Shown: piece after piece, positions 51,655 through 61,882 of the stretch | How positions within the stretch are numbered: position 1 is the stretch's first letter | How the letters are laid out: every line of letters begins with the position of its first letter | Assembly: GCF_000160835.1 (NCBI RefSeq) | Contig: NZ_GG700737.1 | Coordinates: forward strand, 1 to 64,000 | Origin: Limosilactobacillus antri DSM 16041 | Lineage (GTDB): Bacteria > Bacillota > Bacilli > Lactobacillales > Lactobacillaceae | DNA length: 64,000 nucleotides | Reading direction: 5' to 3' | Position numbers and translations under genes: made by a program | The notes under the pieces: model-generated | The model's database searches: none | What the model was told of the DNA's origin: nothing | The model's input: the letters and a program-made list of their open reading frames with translations, nothing else

Positions 51655-52953
51655 ATGGAGAACTATCTTTATCGTGAATTTAACCGGGCCGTCTACCGGG
51701 AAACGCTGGCTAACGGCTTGCGGGTGGAGCTGATGCCCATGACCGGCTTTAACAAGACCTACGCGATCATGACCACCGATTTTGGCTCGATCGACAATCA
51801 CTTTATTCCCTACCAGGGGGATGAGCCGGTGTGGGTGCCAGACGGGACGGCCCATTTCTTGGAGCATAAGCTCTTTGAAAAGCGGGATTACGATGCCTTT
51901 GACCTCTTTGGCGAGCTGGGCGCGGATTCCAACGCCTTTACCAGCTTTACCCAGACCAGTTACCTTTTTTCGACGACAAGTCACCTGCACGAAAACCTGG
52001 ATGTGCTCCTTGACTTTGTGCAGGAACCGTACTTCACGGAGCAGATGGTGGCAAAGGAACAGGGGATTATTGGCCAGGAAATTCAAATGTACAATGACGA
52101 CCCGAGCTGGCGCCTCTATTTGGGAATGCTGGGTAACCTCTATCCGCACGACCCGATGCGGGTTGATATTGCCGGCACCGTGGAGTCAATCAGTCAAATT
52201 ACGCCGGCCACGTTAATGGAATGCTACCAGACCTTTTATCAGCCGAGCAATATGACCCTGCTGCTGGCGGGGAAGCTAAATCCAGCACAGGTGATGGCAT
52301 GGGTCAAGACCAACCAGGAGCGGCGGTCGTTCGTGCCGCAAAAAGCGCCGCAGCGGCTGTTCGAGCTGAATGACGCCACCGGTCACGATGTGATTCCGTT
52401 CCGGTCGTTGACGATGAACGTTTCCCGGCCCAAAATCATGGTCGGGGTGCGGGGCACGAAAGTCTTTACCACCGGCCACGAGCGCCTGAAACATAAGCTG
52501 GCGGTCGACCTGCTGCTGGATCTATTATTGGACGACACTTCAGCAAATTATCTGCGTCTGTATGACCAGGGGATTATTGACGATTCCTTCGGGTATAGCT
52601 ATGACCTGCAACGGGGTTTTGCTTTTGCGGCAATCAGCACCAATACCGACCGCTTGGAGGATTTTGCTGATGAAATCATGGCGATTTTGGAAAAGGCTGA
52701 CCAGGAACTGAACCAGGCAGCCGAGCGCTTTGCGGGGATCAAGCGGGCTGAACTAGGCCGGCTGATTAGCCTGCTTGATTCTCCAGAAGCAGTGGGCAAC
52801 CGCTATGCCGGCCGCTTGTACGACAATGCCAACCTGATGGATGAAATCCGGCTCTTGCGGGAAATTGAATTAGCTGATTTGCATCAGGCGGCGAATGACC
52901 TGCTTGCACCCCAAGCGATGTCGGTGTACCAAGTCGTTCCCCAGCACCAGTAA
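51655..52953 (+). CDS. M16-family metalloprotease, active partner (YmfH-like)
   Basis: A 432-residue protein with the zinc motif HFLEH (about residues 64-68, in GTAHFLEHKLFEKRDYDAF), followed by GADSNAFTSFTQTSYLF and a downstream glutamate expected as third ligand. It probably forms a two-subunit clam-shell protease with the inactive upstream partner. ATG 51655, five bases after the previous stop, implies coupling. The Bacillus order ymfF-ymfH-ymfM-pgsA-cinA-recA is conserved here. Confidence 0.9.
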   Translation: MENYLYREFNRAVYRETLANGLRVELMPMTGFNKTYAIMTTDFGSIDNHFIPYQGDEPVWVPDGTAHFLEHKLFEKRDYDAFDLFGELGADSNAFTSFTQTSYLFSTTSHLHENLDVLLDFVQEPYFTEQMVAKEQGIIGQEIQMYNDDPSWRLYLGMLGNLYPHDPMRVDIAGTVESISQITPATLMECYQTFYQPSNMTLLLAGKLNPAQVMAWVKTNQERRSFVPQKAPQRLFELNDATGHDVIPFRSLTMNVSRPKIMVGVRGTKVFTTGHERLKHKLAVDLLLDLLLDDTSANYLRLYDQGIIDDSFGYSYDLQRGFAFAAISTNTDRLEDFADEIMAILEKADQELNQAAERFAGIKRAELGRLISLLDSPEAVGNRYAGRLYDNANLMDEIRLLREIELADLHQAANDLLAPQAMSVYQVVPQHQ

Positions 52954-53039
52954 CGAAACCTTTTCTTAACTTTCAGCCTGCGGCTAGCATGATATAATTA
53001 TCCAGTGAGTAAAACTAAGCAATTAATGGAGATAAGATA

Positions 53040-54131
53040 ATGAGTGAAAACGACAGCGAACAACAAATTCAAATTGGCAAAAAGCTGCGGGAGGCCCGCC
53101 AAGCCAAGGGTTACACTTTAGACGACCTTCAACAAATCACGAAGATTCAAAAGCGGTACCTGATCGCCATCGAGGACGAAAAGTTCGATGAACTGCCGGG
53201 CGATTTTTACGTCCGTGCCTTTATTAAGCAGTATGCTGACACGGTTGGCTTGGATGGCAAGGAACTGTTGCGGGAATATGATGATGACCTGCCCGAGGCA
53301 AAGACGGCAGAGTATTCTGACCATATCTCCCAGGCGGTGGAAACCCGGGCTAGTCAGCGCAAGACCGTCAGCAATAGTGTTTCTAAGGCGCGCCAATACC
53401 TGCCAACGATTATCATCGCCTGTGTGATTGTGGTGGTCCTGGCGGCAATCTGGATTACCGCGATTGCCCGGAGTCACCGCGATTCTTCAACCCGGATTGA
53501 TAACAGTTCCGTCTCCGTTTCCGGGGAAAGCCGGAAGAAGTCATCCTCTGCTAAGAAGGCCTCAGCCAAAACTAGTCCGGCCAAGGTCAAGCTAACGGAG
53601 CAGAGCCGGACTGCCACTGCCGTTACCTACACGGCGGGCAAGCTGAACAAGGAAGTGGCCTTAGACATTCAGACGAGCGGCAGTTCAACGGTCCGGGCGG
53701 TGGCCAACAACACCAATACCCTCTTAAACCGGACCCTGGCCGCTAATGCTAAGACCAGCGTTAAGGTTGCCAAGGGGACGACTTCCCTGGTAATTACCGT
53801 CACCAACCCGGCGGTTACGACGATCAAACTCGGTGGCCGGACGGTTAACTTTACCAATAACGGCAAGGCCCAAACGACCCGGACGATTACGATCAACTTC
53901 GGCAGTCAGACCGCTAGTTCTTCAAGCACCGGCAATTCGACCGTAAATAATGGCCAGCGGACGACCACGAATAATCCGGCCAGCTCGGTAAACCGGTCGG
54001 CAACGACAAATACTACCACCGCGGGGACGACGAATACCACGACGACTAACCGTCAGCAGACGACGGCCCCTACGACCAGCAATCAGGGAGCCGCTGCGAC
54101 TAACGGTGGTCAGCAAACAAGCACGCGCTAA
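53040..54131 (+). CDS. rodZ: RodZ/YmfM-like membrane protein with helix-turn-helix
   Basis: Of 363 residues, a cytosolic Xre-like helix-turn-helix spans about 10-75 (IGKKLREARQAKGYTLDDLQQITKIQKRYLIAIE); this domain binds MreB in RodZ proteins. A basic linker precedes a single membrane helix (about 120-141). Outside is a Ser/Lys-rich linker and a DUF4115-like beta domain (about 175-285). The last 75 residues are almost only Thr, Asn, Ser, Ala and Gln, a low-complexity tail that could reach through the wall and be glycosylated (inference). ATG 53040 follows TGGAGA. Supports cell elongation with mreBCD. Confidence 0.87.
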   Translation: MSENDSEQQIQIGKKLREARQAKGYTLDDLQQITKIQKRYLIAIEDEKFDELPGDFYVRAFIKQYADTVGLDGKELLREYDDDLPEAKTAEYSDHISQAVETRASQRKTVSNSVSKARQYLPTIIIACVIVVVLAAIWITAIARSHRDSSTRIDNSSVSVSGESRKKSSSAKKASAKTSPAKVKLTEQSRTATAVTYTAGKLNKEVALDIQTSGSSTVRAVANNTNTLLNRTLAANAKTSVKVAKGTTSLVITVTNPAVTTIKLGGRTVNFTNNGKAQTTRTITINFGSQTASSSSTGNSTVNNGQRTTTNNPASSVNRSATTNTTTAGTTNTTTTNRQQTTAPTTSNQGAAATNGGQQTSTR

Positions 54132-54149
54132 TACGGGGAGGATAAGACT

Positions 54150-54734
54150 TTGAATTTACCTAATAAGCTAACCGTTGTTCGGTTAATCATTATTCCCTTC
54201 TTCCTAATTCTGATGGTAGTTCCCTTTAGCTGGGGGAGTGTGACCTTCTGGGGGGCAACCATTCCGGTGGCCCAGCTGATTGCGGCCATTTTATTTATCG
54301 CGGCCACCATCACCGATAATTTAGATGGCCGGATTGCCCGGAAGCACCACCTGGTGACCAACTTCGGTAAATTTACCGACCCCTTGGCAGATAAGCTGCT
54401 TGTAATGACCGCTTTTATTGTCTTAACCGGTAGTCAAGTGGTGCCGGCCTGGGTCACAACGATTATCATCTGGCGGGAACTTTCCGTTACCGGCTTACGA
54501 CTGTTGCTGGTGGAACAGGATGGAACGGTGCTCGCCGCTAAGATGCCGGGGAAGATTAAGACCACGACACAGTTTATTGCGATCATTTTCTTACTGCTAA
54601 ACAACGTTATTTTTGCCATCTGGAACATCCCGTTTGGTCAGATTATGCTGTACATCTGCCTGTTCTTCACCGTCTACTCTGGGATCGACTACTTCGTCCA
54701 GGGACGGGGCGTTTTCTCGGACGGCTTTAAGTAA
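54150..54734 (+). CDS. pgsA: CDP-diacylglycerol-glycerol-3-phosphate phosphatidyltransferase
   Basis: Makes phosphatidylglycerol phosphate, the precursor of phosphatidylglycerol. The 194-residue membrane enzyme shows the full CDP-alcohol transferase motif DGRIARKHHLVTNFGKFTDP followed by LAD (about residues 62-85; DGxxARx8Gx3Dx3D). It has five or six helices. TTG start at 54150 lies seven bases after GGGGAGG; no nearer ATG fits. Same block as rodZ and cinA. Confidence 0.94.
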   Translation: MNLPNKLTVVRLIIIPFFLILMVVPFSWGSVTFWGATIPVAQLIAAILFIAATITDNLDGRIARKHHLVTNFGKFTDPLADKLLVMTAFIVLTGSQVVPAWVTTIIIWRELSVTGLRLLLVEQDGTVLAAKMPGKIKTTTQFIAIIFLLLNNVIFAIWNIPFGQIMLYICLFFTVYSGIDYFVQGRGVFSDGFK

Positions 54735-54781
54735 TCAAATTAATGTAATGACGCGTCTTGCTGACTTGAGCGGACGCTGAC

Positions 54782-54831
54782 GGGAGCGGGATACCGAACT
54801 AGGACGGCTAGTTCTGGCCCACTCCTTTTTT
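54782..54831 (+). terminator. Terminator after pgsA
   Basis: GGGAGCGGG...AACTAG pairs with CTAGTT...CCCACTCC in an interrupted stem, followed by six T. Confidence 0.75.
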
Positions 54832-54898
54832 GCCTTTGCTGAAATTCTTCGTGCAATTGCGGCGCAAAGCCGTGTTTAAATAATAGGAGGGTCCTGAC

Positions 54899-56146
54899 AT
54901 GGATGCAGAGATTATTGCGGTCGGAACGGAGTTAGTTTTAGGGCAGGTGACGAATACCAACGGTCCGCTGTTGGCCCGGACGCTGTCAGCGATGGATATC
55001 AAGGCGCCCCACCAGGTGACCGTCATGGATGACCAGGAACAGATTGTTGCCGCGATTAACAGCGCACGACAACGGGCGTCGCTTATTTTCGTCTGTGGCG
55101 GGCTGGGACCCACGACCGACGACGTTACCTTAAAGAGTACCGCTATTGCGCTAGGAACGGGCCTGACGACGGATGACCAGCACTGGGAGTGGATTAAGGA
55201 AACGTTCAAGGCCCGCCGGATTAAAATGCTCCCGGACAACATTCAGCAGGCTCGCTACCTGACCGGCGGGTCCCCGTTGGCAAACCCGGTTGGCCTGGCT
55301 TTGGGAAGCTGGTACGAACATGATGGTTTACAGCTGGTGGTTCTTCCGGGGCCCCCAGCGGAATTTCGGGCGATGCTGGAGAAAAGTGTCAAACCGCGCC
55401 TAGTTGCTAAGTACGGCACCGGAAGGAGAATTAGCAGCCGGACCCTCAACTTTTTAGGGCGGCCCGAGACGCAGTTAATGGCCGAAATTGAGGCCGCAAC
55501 GGCGCAATTTTCGGATATGACGGTGACCTCCTATGTTCAGCCGAGCCAGATCCAGGTACGGATTAACGTTTATGACCTGCCGCTCGCCCAGGCTAATGAC
55601 CTCCTGGAGAAGGTGACGGCTGCGATCTTGGCCGTCGAGCGCCCATACTTCTTTGGCTTTGGTGATAAGTGTACCCTGGTGGGGGAAGTCGTGAAGCTGC
55701 TAACGGCCCAGGGGAAAACCATTACCGGAGCCGAAAGCTTGACGGGCGGACTTTTCCAAAGCACGGTGTGCTCAGTCCCGGGAGCCTCCGCGGTGTTTAG
55801 GGGCGGGTTTGTAACCTATGCGGCGAGTGCTAAGGAACGGCTTCTAGGAATTGACCCGGCCGTGATTGCCGGCCACGGGGTTGTGAGTGCCCAGACCGCA
55901 GCGCAAATGGCAGAAAAGAGCCGGGAGCGGCTCGATGCCGACTTCGGCCTGTCCTTTACCGGGGTGGCCGGACCAGACGACCTGGAGGGCCAACCGGCAG
56001 GAACGGTTTGGCTCGGCCTGGCACGGCGGGGCCAGCCAAGCCAAACGAGGGAGCTCCACCTCGCTGCTTACCTGGGCCGCCAGGAAATCAGAAATTTGAG
56101 TGTCCAGTACGGCCTGCAAATGGCTTTCCGGGCGTTACAGGGCTAG
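54899..56146 (+). CDS. cinA: CinA competence/damage-inducible protein
   Basis: A 415-residue two-domain protein. An N-terminal molybdopterin-binding-like domain (about 1-170: MDAEIIAVGTELVLGQVTNTN, FVCGGLGPTTDD) is followed by a C-terminal NMN deamidase domain (about 255-415: TGAESLTGGLFQSTVCSVPGAS with the catalytic serine region, and FTGVAGPD). Recycles NMN; in streptococci it helps bring RecA to the membrane in competence. ATG 54899 follows GGAGGG. Directly upstream of recA, as in other Lactobacillales. Confidence 0.94.
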   Translation: MDAEIIAVGTELVLGQVTNTNGPLLARTLSAMDIKAPHQVTVMDDQEQIVAAINSARQRASLIFVCGGLGPTTDDVTLKSTAIALGTGLTTDDQHWEWIKETFKARRIKMLPDNIQQARYLTGGSPLANPVGLALGSWYEHDGLQLVVLPGPPAEFRAMLEKSVKPRLVAKYGTGRRISSRTLNFLGRPETQLMAEIEAATAQFSDMTVTSYVQPSQIQVRINVYDLPLAQANDLLEKVTAAILAVERPYFFGFGDKCTLVGEVVKLLTAQGKTITGAESLTGGLFQSTVCSVPGASAVFRGGFVTYAASAKERLLGIDPAVIAGHGVVSAQTAAQMAEKSRERLDADFGLSFTGVAGPDDLEGQPAGTVWLGLARRGQPSQTRELHLAAYLGRQEIRNLSVQYGLQMAFRALQG

Positions 56147-56237
56147 GCGAACCGCTGTTCGCATTTTTCTTGAGTTTTGTGGGGAAAACTGGTATCGTTA
56201 ATTGACAGAGATTAAGTCCGATAAAGGAGGAAGTAAT

Positions 56238-57311
56238 TTGGCAGACCAGCGTAAAGCAGCATTAGATAAAGCACTTCAAAAGATCGAAAAGGACTTTGGT
56301 AAGGGTTCGATTATGCGGATGGGTGATGCCGCCGACATGAAGATCGCCACGATTTCCAGTGGTTCACTGGCGATCGACAAGGCCCTTGGTGTTGGTGGTT
56401 ATCCGCGCGGCCGAATTGTAGAAATTTATGGTCCGGAAAGTTCGGGGAAGACGACGGTGGCCCTCCATGCCGTGGCGGAAGTTCAACGTCAGGGCGGGAC
56501 CGTTGCTTATATTGATGCCGAAAACGCCTTAGACCCGCAGTATGCGGAGGCCCTCGGCGTGGATGTCGACAACCTCCTGCTTTCCCAACCGGATACCGGT
56601 GAAGAAGGGCTGGCAATTGCCGATGCCCTGATTGCCACCAGCGCAATTGATCTCGTCGTCATTGACTCCGTTGCCGCCCTGGTTCCCCAGGCTGAAATCG
56701 ATGGCGATATGGGGGACCACCACGTTGGCTTGCAGGCGCGGCTAATGTCCCAAGCATTGCGGAAGCTTTCCGGTGAAATTAACAAGACCAAGACGATTGC
56801 GATCTTTATCAACCAGATTCGGGAAAAGGTCGGGGTCATGTTCGGCAACCCCGAAACGACTACCGGTGGCCGGGCCCTCAAGTTCTATTCCACCATCCGG
56901 ATGGAAATCCGCCGGGCGGAGCAGATTAAAAACGGCACCGACGTGGTGGGGAGCAAGGCTAAGGTCAAAATTGTCAAGAATAAGGTGGCGCCACCGTTTA
57001 AGCGGTGCGAAGTTGACATTATGTACGGGGAAGGCATTTCTAAGACCGGGGAACTGCTCGACATGGCAGTCGAACAGGACTTAGTCAAGAAGAGTGGTGC
57101 CTGGTACTCATACGGCAACGAACGGATTGGCCAGGGTCGGGAGAATGCCAAGAAATGGCTTGCTGACCACCCAGACAGCATGATGGAACTGATGAATAAG
57201 GTCCGGGTTGCTAACGGGATGAAGCCTCTGGAAGAAAGCAAGAAACCGGCTGACGATGGTGACACTCCTGCTGGCCAGCAAGAAACCATTGAAGAGGCCA
57301 GTAAAAACTAA
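56238..57311 (+). CDS. recA: Recombinase RecA
   Basis: DNA strand-exchange ATPase and SOS co-protease. The 357-residue protein has Walker [10 protein letters not shown] (about residues 66-74), Walker [13 protein letters not shown], the loop-2 region [26 protein letters not shown], and an acidic tail ([18 protein letters not shown]). TTG 56238 lies seven bases after AAAGGAGG; ATG-like codons upstream in frame have no site. Co-transcription with cinA is likely; a terminator follows. Confidence 0.97.
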   Translation: MADQRKAALDKALQKIEKDFGKGSIMRMGDAADMKIATISSGSLAIDKALGVGGYPRGRIVEIYGPESSGKTTVALHAVAEVQRQGGTVAYIDAENALDPQYAEALGVDVDNLLLSQPDTGEEGLAIADALIATSAIDLVVIDSVAALVPQAEIDGDMGDHHVGLQARLMSQALRKLSGEINKTKTIAIFINQIREKVGVMFGNPETTTGGRALKFYSTIRMEIRRAEQIKNGTDVVGSKAKVKIVKNKVAPPFKRCEVDIMYGEGISKTGELLDMAVEQDLVKKSGAWYSYGNERIGQGRENAKKWLADHPDSMMELMNKVRVANGMKPLEESKKPADDGDTPAGQQETIEEASKN

Positions 57312-57328
57312 CTAGTTGATTAAACAAT

Positions 57329-57362
57329 TAAGGGAGCACGGGTAGCTGTTGCTCCCTTTTTT
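57329..57362 (+). terminator. Terminator of recA
   Basis: AAGGGAGCA pairs with TGTTGCTCCCTT around a short loop, followed by six T. Confidence 0.9.
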
Positions 57363-57389
57363 GCTGGGCAGGCGACTAAATAATAATAG

Positions 57390-57418
57390 TTGACACCTTC
57401 CTTGACCAAGCTTAAAAT
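57390..57418 (+). promoter_or_regulatory. Promoter of the RNase Y gene
   Basis: -35 TTGACA (57390-57395) and -10 TAAAAT (57413-57418) with a 17-base spacer, about 85 bases before the start codon. Confidence 0.75.
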
Positions 57419-57505
57419 TTAATTTGTGTGATGCTTTTTTTTAGCGTGACACGGTGAAAATTATTAACCAACCAACAACAAAATAGTTGAAGCGGGGGTG
57501 AAATT

Positions 57506-59059
57506 ATGCAGTTATTTATTTTCGCCGCGCTTGCTATGGTTGTCGGTCTTATTATTGGCTATGCTATTCGTAAGGGAACCTACGAAAAACAGTTAGCAGC
57601 AGCGAAGCAGACCGCTACGGGAATTATTTCGACCGCGAAGAGCGAAGCGGAAACGGCGAAAAAGGAAGCAATCCTGGAGGCGAAGGAAGAAAGCCACCGG
57701 TACCGTGAAAACGTTGAAGATGAACTAAAACAGCGCCGCAGTGAGGTTCAGCGGCAGGAGGACCGACTCCTGCAGCGGGAAACCAGCCTTGACCACAAAG
57801 ATTCCGCGTTAGAACGGCGTGAATCAGCGGTTGGCAAACGTGAACACAAACTGGATCAGGAAACCGAAAAACTGCGCCAGCAACAGCAGGCAGCTGCCGC
57901 CTTAGTGGAGCAGCGCCAGACCGAGTTAGAGAAAGTGGCGCAGATGTCGCACGACGATGCGAAAGACCTGCTTCTGACGGAAATGAAGGAACAGCTCAAG
58001 ACCGAGCGGGAAGTAATGATTCGTGACAGTGAGCAGGAAGCCGAAGTGACCGCGGAGCGTAATGCTAAGAAGCTGATTGTGGAGGCAATTCAGCGGAGCG
58101 CTGCCGACGTCGTTTCTGAAACGACGGTCTCGGTTGTTAACCTGCCGAATGACGATATGAAGGGCCGGATTATCGGTCGGGAAGGCCGGAATATCCGGAC
58201 CTTAGAAACCCTAACTGGAATTGACCTGATTATTGACGATACGCCGGAAGCAGTCGTTTTGAGCGGCTTTGATCCCGTTCGCCGGGAAATTGCCAAGCTG
58301 GCCTTGGAAAAGCTGATTCAGGATGGCCGGATTCATCCGGCACGGATTGAAGAGGCGGTTGATAAGGCCCGCAAGGACATGGACAGTCAGCTCCGGGAAA
58401 CTGGTGAGCAGGCGCTCTTTGACCTTGGAATTCACGCGATGCATCCAGACCTGATTAAGACGGTTGGCCGGATGAAGTACCGGACCAGCTATGGACAAAA
58501 TGTCCTCAGCCACTCGATTGAGGTTGCCAAGCTGGCCGGGATCATGGCGGGAGAACTAGGTGAAGACGTTGCCCTGGCTAAACGGGCCGGACTCCTCCAC
58601 GACATTGGGAAGGCGGTTGACCACGAGGTTGATGGCTCCCACGTCGAATTGGGGGTTGAATTGGCGCGGAAGTACAAGGAGAACAAGGTTGTGGTCAACA
58701 CAATCGCCTCCCACCACGGTGACGTGCCAGCGACATCGGTCATCGCCGTGCTGGTCCAGGCGGCAGATGCAATTTCTGGTGCCCGGCCGGGTGCCCGGAG
58801 CGAGTCCTTGGAGCAGTACATTCAACGGCTGAAGAAGCTAGAAGGAATAGCTAATAATTACGATGGTGTCGACCATAGTTTTGCCATTCAGGCTGGTCGT
58901 GAATTGCGAGTAATTGTCAAGCCGAAGAAGATTTCCGACATGGAAGCAACGACTTTGGCTCATGATATTAAACAACAAATTGAAAAACAGTTAGAATATC
59001 CAGGCCATATTAAGGTAACGGTTATTCGTGAAGTCCGGGCGGTTGACTATGCAAAGTAG
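57506..59059 (+). CDS. rny: Ribonuclease Y
   Basis: Membrane-anchored endoribonuclease that starts mRNA decay. The 517-residue protein has an N-terminal membrane helix (about 3-19), a long coiled coil rich in Lys/Glu/Gln/Arg (about 25-195), a KH RNA-binding domain (about 207-275, with [13 protein letters not shown]) and an HD metal-dependent domain (about 330-430, [15 protein letters not shown]). ATG 57506 follows GCGGGGGTGA. Monocistronic, with its own promoter. Confidence 0.96.
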   Translation: MQLFIFAALAMVVGLIIGYAIRKGTYEKQLAAAKQTATGIISTAKSEAETAKKEAILEAKEESHRYRENVEDELKQRRSEVQRQEDRLLQRETSLDHKDSALERRESAVGKREHKLDQETEKLRQQQQAAAALVEQRQTELEKVAQMSHDDAKDLLLTEMKEQLKTEREVMIRDSEQEAEVTAERNAKKLIVEAIQRSAADVVSETTVSVVNLPNDDMKGRIIGREGRNIRTLETLTGIDLIIDDTPEAVVLSGFDPVRREIAKLALEKLIQDGRIHPARIEEAVDKARKDMDSQLRETGEQALFDLGIHAMHPDLIKTVGRMKYRTSYGQNVLSHSIEVAKLAGIMAGELGEDVALAKRAGLLHDIGKAVDHEVDGSHVELGVELARKYKENKVVVNTIASHHGDVPATSVIAVLVQAADAISGARPGARSESLEQYIQRLKKLEGIANNYDGVDHSFAIQAGRELRVIVKPKKISDMEATTLAHDIKQQIEKQLEYPGHIKVTVIREVRAVDYAK

Positions 59060-59087
59060 TTAGCCAATCAGCCAGCGTTATCAAACA

Positions 59088-59117
59088 GGAGGTTGGGAAT
59101 CAACTCAACCTCTTTGC
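59088..59117 (+). terminator. Terminator of rny
   Basis: GAGGTTG pairs with CAACCTC across an 11-base loop, followed by TTT. Confidence 0.7.
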
Positions 59118-59226
59118 TATTTTAAAGATAATAATGCGGGTGCCGACTGCCCGCTTGCACTGGCGGGGTCCAGAAAATATAATTATCATATGTAACTTAT
59201 GCAGAGTTTTTAATGAGGTGAACTTG

Positions 59227-61869
59227 TTGGCAAAAAAACAAACACCAATGATGGAACAGTATCAAAAGGTAAAGGACCAGTACCCAGACGCCTTTTTGTT
59301 TTATCGGCTTGGTGACTTTTATGAGCTTTTTAACGAAGACGCGGTGAAGGGGGCCCAGCTGCTCGAGCTGACCCTTACGACCCGGAACCACAGTGCCAAA
59401 AATCCAATTCCGATGTGCGGGGTACCCCACCGTGCCGTTGAAAGCTACGTTGATGTATTGATTGACAAGGGCTACAAGGTCGCAATCTGCGAACAGATGG
59501 AAGACCCGAAAAAGGCGAAGGGAATGGTTAAGCGCGCCGTGACCCGGCTGATTACTCCCGGAACCCAGATGGACCTTAACGGCGACCAGGCCCGGCAGAA
59601 CAACTATTTGGCAGCTATCAGCCCAGCAAGCGGCCACTTTGACCTGGCATATACCGATTTGTCGACCGGGGAACTCAAGACGACCAGCCTAGCCAACGTC
59701 GATGGGGTGGTTAACGAATTAATTAACCTGCAAAGCAAGGAGGTTGTCGGGGAGGGCGACTTGCCGGACCGGCTAAAGGCAGCCCTGGATAGTCGGCACA
59801 TCCTGCTTTCCCAGCAAAGCGAAATCCTCAACCGGTCCGAAATCAGTTACCTGACCCAGGACCTCACCGCCGCCGGGCAACGGCACGTCGTCGGTCTGCT
59901 GGTTTCCTACCTGCTGACGACGCAAAAGCGGTCCCTCGCCCATATGCAGCGGGCGGTTGCTTACCAGCCCAGCGCGTTTATGAAAATTGACCATTATTCC
60001 AAGACTAACCTGGAGCTGATGACCAACCTGCGCAGCGGCAAGCGGCAGGGGACCTTGTCCTGGCTGCTGGATGAAACCAAGACGGCGATGGGGAGCCGCC
60101 TGCTAAAGCGGTGGCTGGACCGGCCGCTGATCGATCCCGCCGCGATTAAGGAGCGGCAGGATAAGGTGGCCGAGCTGCTCGACCACTACTTTGAGCGGAG
60201 CAACCTTCAAGAGGAGCTGATTAAGGTTTACGACTTGGAACGCTTAGCCGGTCGGGTCGCGTACGGCAGTGTGAATGGTCGGGACCTCATCCAGCTAAAG
60301 ACTTCCCTGGAGCAGGTTCCCAAGATCAAGTACGTACTAGAAACCTTAGACTCGCCCGTTTTTGCGGACCTTACCAGCCGGCTCGACCCGCTGGCGGACA
60401 TTGCCGATTTGATCGACCAGGCGATTGTCGAGGAGCCGCCGATTGCGGTTACCGATGGCGGGGTAATCAAGGATGGCTATAATGACCAGCTGGACCAGTA
60501 CCGGGACGCAATGAATAACGGCAAGCAGTGGATCGCCGACCTTCAGGAGCAGGAACGCCAGGTGACCGGCATCAATAACTTAAAGATCGGTTACAACCAC
60601 GTCTTCGGTTACTTCATCGAAGTCACCAAGGTCAACCTGGATAAGATCCCGCGGGACCGGTACGAGCGCAAGCAGACCCTGGTCAACGCGGAGCGCTTCT
60701 CCACTCCAGAGCTGAAGGAAAAGGAAGCCTTGATCCTCGGCGCCCAGGAGAAGTCGGTGGCCCTAGAGTACGACCTCTTCGTAAAAATTCGTGAACAGGT
60801 CAAAGGGCAAATTCAACGCCTGCAAAAGTTAGCCCAGGCCTTATCCGAACTAGATGTTTTACAGAGCTTCGCGGTGGTTAGCGAAGACTACCACTTTGTG
60901 CGGCCGGTGATGAATAGCGGCCACCAGTTGCAGATTAAGGACGGCCGCCACCCGGTGGTGGAAAAGTTTATGGGGCACCAGGAGTACGTTCCCAACGATG
61001 TTCAGATGGGTGACGATACGGATATCCTCCTGATCACGGGGCCCAATATGTCCGGGAAGAGCACCTATATGCGGCAGTTGGCGCTGACCGCGGTGATGGC
61101 GCAGATGGGCTGCTTTGTTCCCGCGAGCCGGGCGGAACTGCCGATCTTTGACCAAATTTTTACCCGGATTGGGGCGGCGGATGACCTGATTTCCGGTGAA
61201 AGTACCTTTATGGTGGAGATGATGGAGGCAAATAATGCCCTGAGTCACGCCACGGACCGGAGCCTGATTCTGTTTGACGAAATTGGCCGGGGGACCGCTA
61301 CCTATGATGGGATGGCCCTGGCCCAGGCGATTATTGAGTATGTTCACCAGCACGTCCGGGCGAAGACGCTCTTTTCTACCCACTACCACGAACTGACCAG
61401 CCTGGAAGAAACCCTTCCCCGGCTAAAGAATGTCCACGTCGGGGCGACGGAGAAAAATGGCGAGCTGGTCTTCCTCCACAAGGTCAGTGCGGGTCCAGCG
61501 GATAAATCGTACGGGATCCACGTCGCAAAGTTGGCAGGGATGCCCGCGCCGCTTTTAAAGCGGGCGGACCAAATTCTGCAAAAGCTGGAAAGCAAGGAAG
61601 CAGCACTGCCCAAGAAGACTCCGGTCCAGCTGGCGCCACAGCAGTCCGCTGCTTCGCCGGCAGACCGGGTTAAGGAAGGGGCACAGGCAGCCGCCCCGCT
61701 GGTTGAACAAAATGGTCAGCTGGAGCTGTTTAATCCCCAACCGGCCGCCAAGAAGCTGGATCGCACAGCGGCGCGGGTGCTTAACCAGCTGAAGGAGCTG
61801 AACCTGATGGGGATGACACCGATGGAGGTAATGAACCAGCTCTATGAATGGCAGCAGAAGCTAAAGTGA
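59227..61869 (+). CDS. mutS: DNA mismatch repair ATPase MutS
   Basis: Recognises mismatches and recruits MutL. The 880-residue protein has the mismatch-contact motif DFYELF near residue 36 ([13 protein letters not shown]), Walker [11 protein letters not shown] (about 605-614), and the later [22 protein letters not shown] signatures. TTG 59227 is eight bases after GAGG; the open frame upstream to 59134 has no binding site, and a TTG one codon earlier is an alternative. mutL starts 13 bases after it, so the two form an operon. Confidence 0.97.
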   Translation: MAKKQTPMMEQYQKVKDQYPDAFLFYRLGDFYELFNEDAVKGAQLLELTLTTRNHSAKNPIPMCGVPHRAVESYVDVLIDKGYKVAICEQMEDPKKAKGMVKRAVTRLITPGTQMDLNGDQARQNNYLAAISPASGHFDLAYTDLSTGELKTTSLANVDGVVNELINLQSKEVVGEGDLPDRLKAALDSRHILLSQQSEILNRSEISYLTQDLTAAGQRHVVGLLVSYLLTTQKRSLAHMQRAVAYQPSAFMKIDHYSKTNLELMTNLRSGKRQGTLSWLLDETKTAMGSRLLKRWLDRPLIDPAAIKERQDKVAELLDHYFERSNLQEELIKVYDLERLAGRVAYGSVNGRDLIQLKTSLEQVPKIKYVLETLDSPVFADLTSRLDPLADIADLIDQAIVEEPPIAVTDGGVIKDGYNDQLDQYRDAMNNGKQWIADLQEQERQVTGINNLKIGYNHVFGYFIEVTKVNLDKIPRDRYERKQTLVNAERFSTPELKEKEALILGAQEKSVALEYDLFVKIREQVKGQIQRLQKLAQALSELDVLQSFAVVSEDYHFVRPVMNSGHQLQIKDGRHPVVEKFMGHQEYVPNDVQMGDDTDILLITGPNMSGKSTYMRQLALTAVMAQMGCFVPASRAELPIFDQIFTRIGAADDLISGESTFMVEMMEANNALSHATDRSLILFDEIGRGTATYDGMALAQAIIEYVHQHVRAKTLFSTHYHELTSLEETLPRLKNVHVGATEKNGELVFLHKVSAGPADKSYGIHVAKLAGMPAPLLKRADQILQKLESKEAALPKKTPVQLAPQQSAASPADRVKEGAQAAAPLVEQNGQLELFNPQPAAKKLDRTAARVLNQLKELNLMGMTPMEVMNQLYEWQQKLK

Positions 61870-61882
61870 GGTGCAAAGGTGA

